A stretch of 64,000 nucleotides of DNA, from positions 1-64,000 of the forward strand of contig SVEN01000007.1 of NCBI GenBank assembly GCA_015057365.1. Reading direction: 5' to 3'. The translations under genes and the position numbers were made by a program. This DNA is from Lachnospiraceae bacterium. GTDB taxonomy: Bacteria; Bacillota; Clostridia; Lachnospirales; Lachnospiraceae. The notes beneath the pieces are model-generated. The model ran no database searches. It saw nothing but the letters and a program-made list of their open reading frames with translations, and was not told the origin of the DNA. Positions 61,241-64,000 of the stretch are shown piece after piece (position 1 is the stretch's first letter; the number at the start of each line of letters is the position of its first letter).

Positions 61241-61528
61241 CGCGCGCCGCCCATTCTTACGTTCGCGAGCGATACGTCAGACAACCTTAGCTTACGGACA
61301 TCTTTTCTTTTTTTGCAGAGCGCAACGCTCCGTCAAACTTCCTCTAAGAAAGACTAGGCCGCTCGGGAGCGACCTCGCGTCCAGTCTTTTCTAAGAGGTG
61401 ATTTCGACTGCGCTAAAGACGCGCCCCTTCGGGAAAAGCAAAAAAAGAAAAATGCCCGTTTGGCTAAGGTTACAGGCAAATCTCACTTGGCGAACGTAAG
61501 AATCCGCCACGCCCGTAGCCGGCGCGCG
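61241..61528. repeat. Long imperfect palindrome (MITE-like) 1
   Basis: Outer ends CGCGCGCC (61241-61248) and GGCGCGCG (61521-61528) are complementary. Inside, a perfect 14-bp arm (61253-61266 with 61490-61503) and further matching pieces (CAACCTTAGC/GCTAAGGTT, TCTTTTCTTTTTTTGC/GCAAAAAAAG, CCTCTAAGAAAGACT/AGTCTTTTCTAAGAGG) make a nearly continuous hairpin of about 290 nt. No transposase gene is present. The right end CCGCCACGCCCGTAGCC recurs in similar form after proS. Confidence 0.85.
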
Positions 61529-61625
61529 AGAAGGAAGGGTTCCCTCAAACGTACATGAGAAGATAATTGTGAGGAAAGTACATGAATTCTTTTGCACATT
61601 TATCTTCGACTATTTAGTAAATAGA

Positions 61626-61855
61626 GGAGTGTTTTTGTGTTACAACTGTCTTTGAACTTTCGATAGGATGTTAGACTTTCTTATTGTTTCGATAGTTGTC
61701 AACAATGCTTGAACAGGACGTTCAAGCAAGGCGACACGCGACAAGGAGGTCGCGTTGGAGCCGGTTGTGTGACTTTGTATGAGGTTTCCTTGGAGCAATT
61801 AGAAAGACTTACATCCGAAAGACGAGAAAAGACAGTTGTAACACAAAAACACTCC
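61626..61855. repeat. Long imperfect palindrome (MITE-like) 2
   Basis: A perfect 28-bp inverted repeat (61626-61653 with 61828-61855) forms the ends; the inner flanks (about 61659-61684 with 61798-61821) continue the pairing imperfectly. The centre contains smaller hairpins (GCTTGAAC/GTTCAAGC and CGCGAC/GTCGCG). It ends 10 bp before the proS ribosome binding site, so it lies inside the proS leader. Confidence 0.85.
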
Positions 61856-61880
61856 GTAGTTGGAAAAAGGAGGAAAGAAA

Positions 61881-63314
61881 ATGGCTAAAGACAAGAAAAT
61901 GGTAGAGGCGATTACTTCCATGGAGGAAGATTTCGCGCAATGGTACACGGACATCGTGAAGAAGGCAGAGCTGGTTGAGTATTCCGGCATTAAGGGCTGT
62001 ATGATTATCCGCCCGGCAGGTTATGCGATTTGGGAGCTCATTCAGAAGGAGCTTGACCGTCGCTTTAAGGAAACCGGCGTAGAGAACGTTTACATGCCGA
62101 TGTTTATCCCGGAGAGCCTTCTTAACAAGGAAAAGGACCACGTAGAGGGCTTTGCACCGGAGGTTGCATGGGTAACCCACGGCGGCGGCGAGAAGCTGCA
62201 GGAGCGTATGTGTGTACGTCCGACCTCCGAGACTTTGTTCTGTGATTTTTATTCCAAGATTATCGGTTCCTACCGTGACCTTCCGAAGGTATACAACCAG
62301 TGGTGCTCCGTTGTTCGTTGGGAGAAGACTACCCGTCCGTTCCTTCGTTCCATGGAATTCTTGTGGCAGGAGGGTCATACCGCTCATGCTACTGCAGAGG
62401 AAGCAGAGGAAAGAACCATCCAGATGTTAAATCTCTATGCGGATTTCTGTGAAGAGATTCTGGCAATTCCGATGGTGCGCGGCCGTAAGACCGATAAGGA
62501 AAAGTTCGCAGGTGCGGAGGCAACTTATACCATCGAGGCATTGATGCATGACGGTAAGGCATTGCAGTCCGGTACCAGCCACAACTTCGGTGACGGTTTT
62601 GCAAAGGCATTCGATATCCAGTACACGGATAAGGAGAATAAGTTACAGTATGTACACCAGACTTCTTGGGGTATGACCACCCGTCTCATCGGTGCGGTTA
62701 TCATGGTACACGGTGACAACAGCGGTCTTGTTCTTCCGCCGGCTATCGCTCCGATTCAGGCAGTGGTAATTCCGGTACGCCAGGACAAGGAAGGCGTTCT
62801 GGATAAGGCATACGAGCTTGGCAATATCTTAAAGGGCTTCCGTGTAAAGGTAGACGATTCCGACAAGTCTCCGGGCTGGAAGTTTGCGGAGCATGAGATG
62901 CGCGGTGTGCCGCTTCGTATCGAAATCGGTCCGAAGGACATCGAGGCAAATCAGGCAGTAATCGCAAGACGTGATACCAATGAGAAGATTACCGTATCCT
63001 TAGATGAGCTGGAAGCAAAGGTGGGCGAGCTTCTTGCTACCATGCAGAAGGAAATGCTGGAGCGCGCAAGAGTACATCGTGACGAGCACACCTACAGTGC
63101 AACCACCATGGAGGAGATGCTTGATGTGGCAGAGAACAAGTCAGGTTTCATCAAGGCTATGTGGTGCGGCGAGCTTGCCTGTGAAGAGGCGTTAAAGGAA
63201 AAGGCAGGTGTTACCTCCCGTTGTATGCCGTTTGCACAGGAAGAAATCGCAAAGACCTGTGTCTGCTGCGGCAAGCCGGCAAAGAGCCTGGTATACTGGG
63301 GTAAGGCATACTAA
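61881..63314 (+). CDS. proS: Prolyl-tRNA synthetase (eukaryote/archaeal-type)
   Basis: Class II synthetase charging tRNA-Pro, 477 residues. ATG 61881 follows AAAGGAGG (61866-61873). Features: [20 protein letters not shown], motif 2 [41 protein letters not shown] and the C-terminal [16 protein letters not shown]. The short length without the bacterial insertion domain and the terminal Tyr-ending zinc-like region define the ProS type 3 (eukaryote/archaeal-like) class common in Clostridia. Expression is under the T-box at 60965-61238. Confidence 0.97.
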   Translation: MAKDKKMVEAITSMEEDFAQWYTDIVKKAELVEYSGIKGCMIIRPAGYAIWELIQKELDRRFKETGVENVYMPMFIPESLLNKEKDHVEGFAPEVAWVTHGGGEKLQERMCVRPTSETLFCDFYSKIIGSYRDLPKVYNQWCSVVRWEKTTRPFLRSMEFLWQEGHTAHATAEEAEERTIQMLNLYADFCEEILAIPMVRGRKTDKEKFAGAEATYTIEALMHDGKALQSGTSHNFGDGFAKAFDIQYTDKENKLQYVHQTSWGMTTRLIGAVIMVHGDNSGLVLPPAIAPIQAVVIPVRQDKEGVLDKAYELGNILKGFRVKVDDSDKSPGWKFAEHEMRGVPLRIEIGPKDIEANQAVIARRDTNEKITVSLDELEAKVGELLATMQKEMLERARVHRDEHTYSATTMEEMLDVAENKSGFIKAMWCGELACEEALKEKAGVTSRCMPFAQEEIAKTCVCCGKPAKSLVYWGKAY

Positions 63315-63324
63315 GAATGACTGC

Positions 63325-63475
63325 GGGGCTGACGCGTTTTGTAACGCGCAGTCCCGCTCTTATATTTTCTTTTGGAGTTCATATACCTTGCTTTTGCTAT
63401 GTGTGGTGCATTCTAAAAGAAAATATAAGAGCCCGCCACGCCCGATGCCTGCGCGTTTCATGGCGCGCTCGGCCC
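63325..63475. repeat. Hairpin element after proS, related to element 1
   Basis: An imperfect hairpin (63325-63355) is followed by a perfect 17-bp inverted repeat (63357-63373 with 63415-63431). The sequence after it, CCGCCACGCCCGATGCC (about 63434-63450), closely matches the right end of element 1 at about 61504-61520. The rest of the 290-bp gap holds only the promoter below. Confidence 0.75.
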
Positions 63476-63483
63476 CTTTTATC

Positions 63484-63512
63484 TTGACAAAACTGCCCTT
63501 TCATGCTACTAT
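63484..63512 (+). promoter_or_regulatory. Candidate promoter for the amino-acid-binding protein gene
   Basis: TTGACA (63484-63489), a 17-bp spacer and TACTAT (63507-63512), about 90 bp before the start. Confidence 0.6.
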
Positions 63513-63603
63513 GATAAAGCGTTAGAAGGCAAAAGGTATGATAAAAGGTACATAGGGAGATAACGAGTTTACCGGGCGGAGCCCGAAGAAAAGGAGAGTT
63601 ATT

Positions 63604-64000
63604 ATGAAAAAGAGATTAGCAGCATTATTGACCGCAGTGCTTTGCCTGTCCGTATTTGCAGGTTGCGGCGGTGCAAAGGAAGACCTTGCGTATATCAAGG
63701 ATAACGGCGAGATGGTAATGGGTATTACCTTGTTCGAGCCGATGAACTACAATGATGCAAACGGCAAGTTAACCGGTTTTGAGACCGAGTTTGCCGAGGC
63801 GGTTTGCGAGAAGCTCGGTGTAGAAGCGAAGTTCCAGGTTATCGACTGGAAGCAGAAGGAGAACGAGTTAAACGCTAAGGCTATCGACTGTATCTGGAAC
63901 GGTCTTACCGTGACCGATGAGCGTAAGGAGAGTATGGCATTTTCTACCTCCTATGTGAGCAATTATCAGGTAGCGGTTATCCGTAAGGCAGACGCAGAGA
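63604..64000 (+). CDS. Amino-acid ABC transporter substrate-binding lipoprotein, 3'-truncated by the window edge
   Basis: Only the first 132 codons are present. A lipoprotein signal (KKRLAALLTAVLCLSVFAGC) gives acyl-Cys21. The mature part begins KEDLAYIKDNGEMVMGITLF and has FEPMNYNDANGKLTGFETEF followed by AEAVCEKLGVEAKF, the pattern of polar amino-acid-binding proteins (family 3 solute receptors). RBS AAGGAGAG precedes ATG 63604. The transporter partners would lie beyond the window. Confidence 0.93.
   Translation, partial: MKKRLAALLTAVLCLSVFAGCGGAKEDLAYIKDNGEMVMGITLFEPMNYNDANGKLTGFETEFAEAVCEKLGVEAKFQVIDWKQKENELNAKAIDCIWNGLTVTDERKESMAFSTSYVSNYQVAVIRKADAE

Noticed and set aside
61241-61855. 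Insertion sequences upstream of proS
   Set aside because: No transposase reading frame of any reasonable size lies between the inverted repeats; only MITE-like, non-autonomous elements fit.

Overview
The window is one contiguous piece of a chromosome from a Gram-positive, spore-lineage anaerobe of the class Clostridia, most likely a Lachnospiraceae member. Reasons: strong AGGAGG-type ribosome binding sites; SigA-like promoters; a T-box leader ahead of proS; class-I cyclic-di-GMP riboswitches; a CotS-like spore-coat gene; a short eukaryote/archaeal-type ProRS; and mixed base composition, with AT-rich glycan genes inside otherwise moderate-GC housekeeping genes. The genus cannot be fixed from the sequence alone.

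Layout. 1-5.2 kb: 3' end of asnS, an AraC-type regulator, a membrane histidine kinase/response regulator pair and a small membrane protein. 5.3-7.3 kb: an NMT1/SsuA-like substrate-binding lipoprotein and an HPr-kinase-like protein. 7.4-10.1 kb: a c-di-GMP riboswitch and a Pro/Thr-repeat surface protein. 10.2-13.0 kb (minus strand): a response regulator, a soluble histidine kinase and a GT92-like glycosyltransferase. 13.1-19.5 kb: the four dTDP-L-rhamnose genes and a paralogue of the surface protein. 19.6-31.5 kb: an exopolysaccharide/capsule cluster (polymerase, CpsD-like and Wzz-like proteins, Alg13/14 pair, glycosyltransferases, pyruvyl transferase, F420-hydrogenase-beta-like protein, flippase). 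31.5-36.7 kb: two tiny membrane paralogues and a lasso-peptide-like gene set (nucleotidyltransferase, B2 transglutaminase-like protein, PqqD-like protein, ABC exporter) with an antisense DUF1796 gene inside. 36.9-40.7 kb: a membrane protein, a fused permease/ATPase and cca. 40.8-45.5 kb: a second c-di-GMP riboswitch and a giant TGDN tetrapeptide-repeat protein. 45.7-50.4 kb: a transglutaminase lipoprotein and a compact type IV pilus-like operon ending in pilT. 50.5-60.9 kb: CotS-like, coiled-coil, TraX, PEGA, HAD, HflK/HflC, cytidylate-kinase-like, AI-2E/YtvI-like and cation-efflux genes. 60.9-64 kb: T-box, two long inverted-repeat elements, proS, a third related element and the start of an amino-acid-binding lipoprotein gene.

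How it fits together (inference). Much of the window concerns the cell surface: rhamnose precursor supply, polymer assembly and export, low-complexity surface proteins and a pilus machine. Two of the three low-complexity proteins sit behind c-di-GMP aptamers and share a Trp-rich amphipathic segment before their repeats, suggesting second-messenger control of attachment. The most unusual element is the set of lasso-peptide-type proteins (HprK-like kinase, nucleotidyltransferase, B2, PqqD, ABC exporter) around the polysaccharide genes, with no asparagine-synthetase-like cyclase and no obvious precursor peptide. It may be a peptide- or protein-modifying system tied to surface assembly rather than a true lasso-peptide pathway.

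Start codons were moved downstream from the longest possible ORF wherever a good ribosome binding site supported it. All family calls are by eye from motifs; no database search was run.
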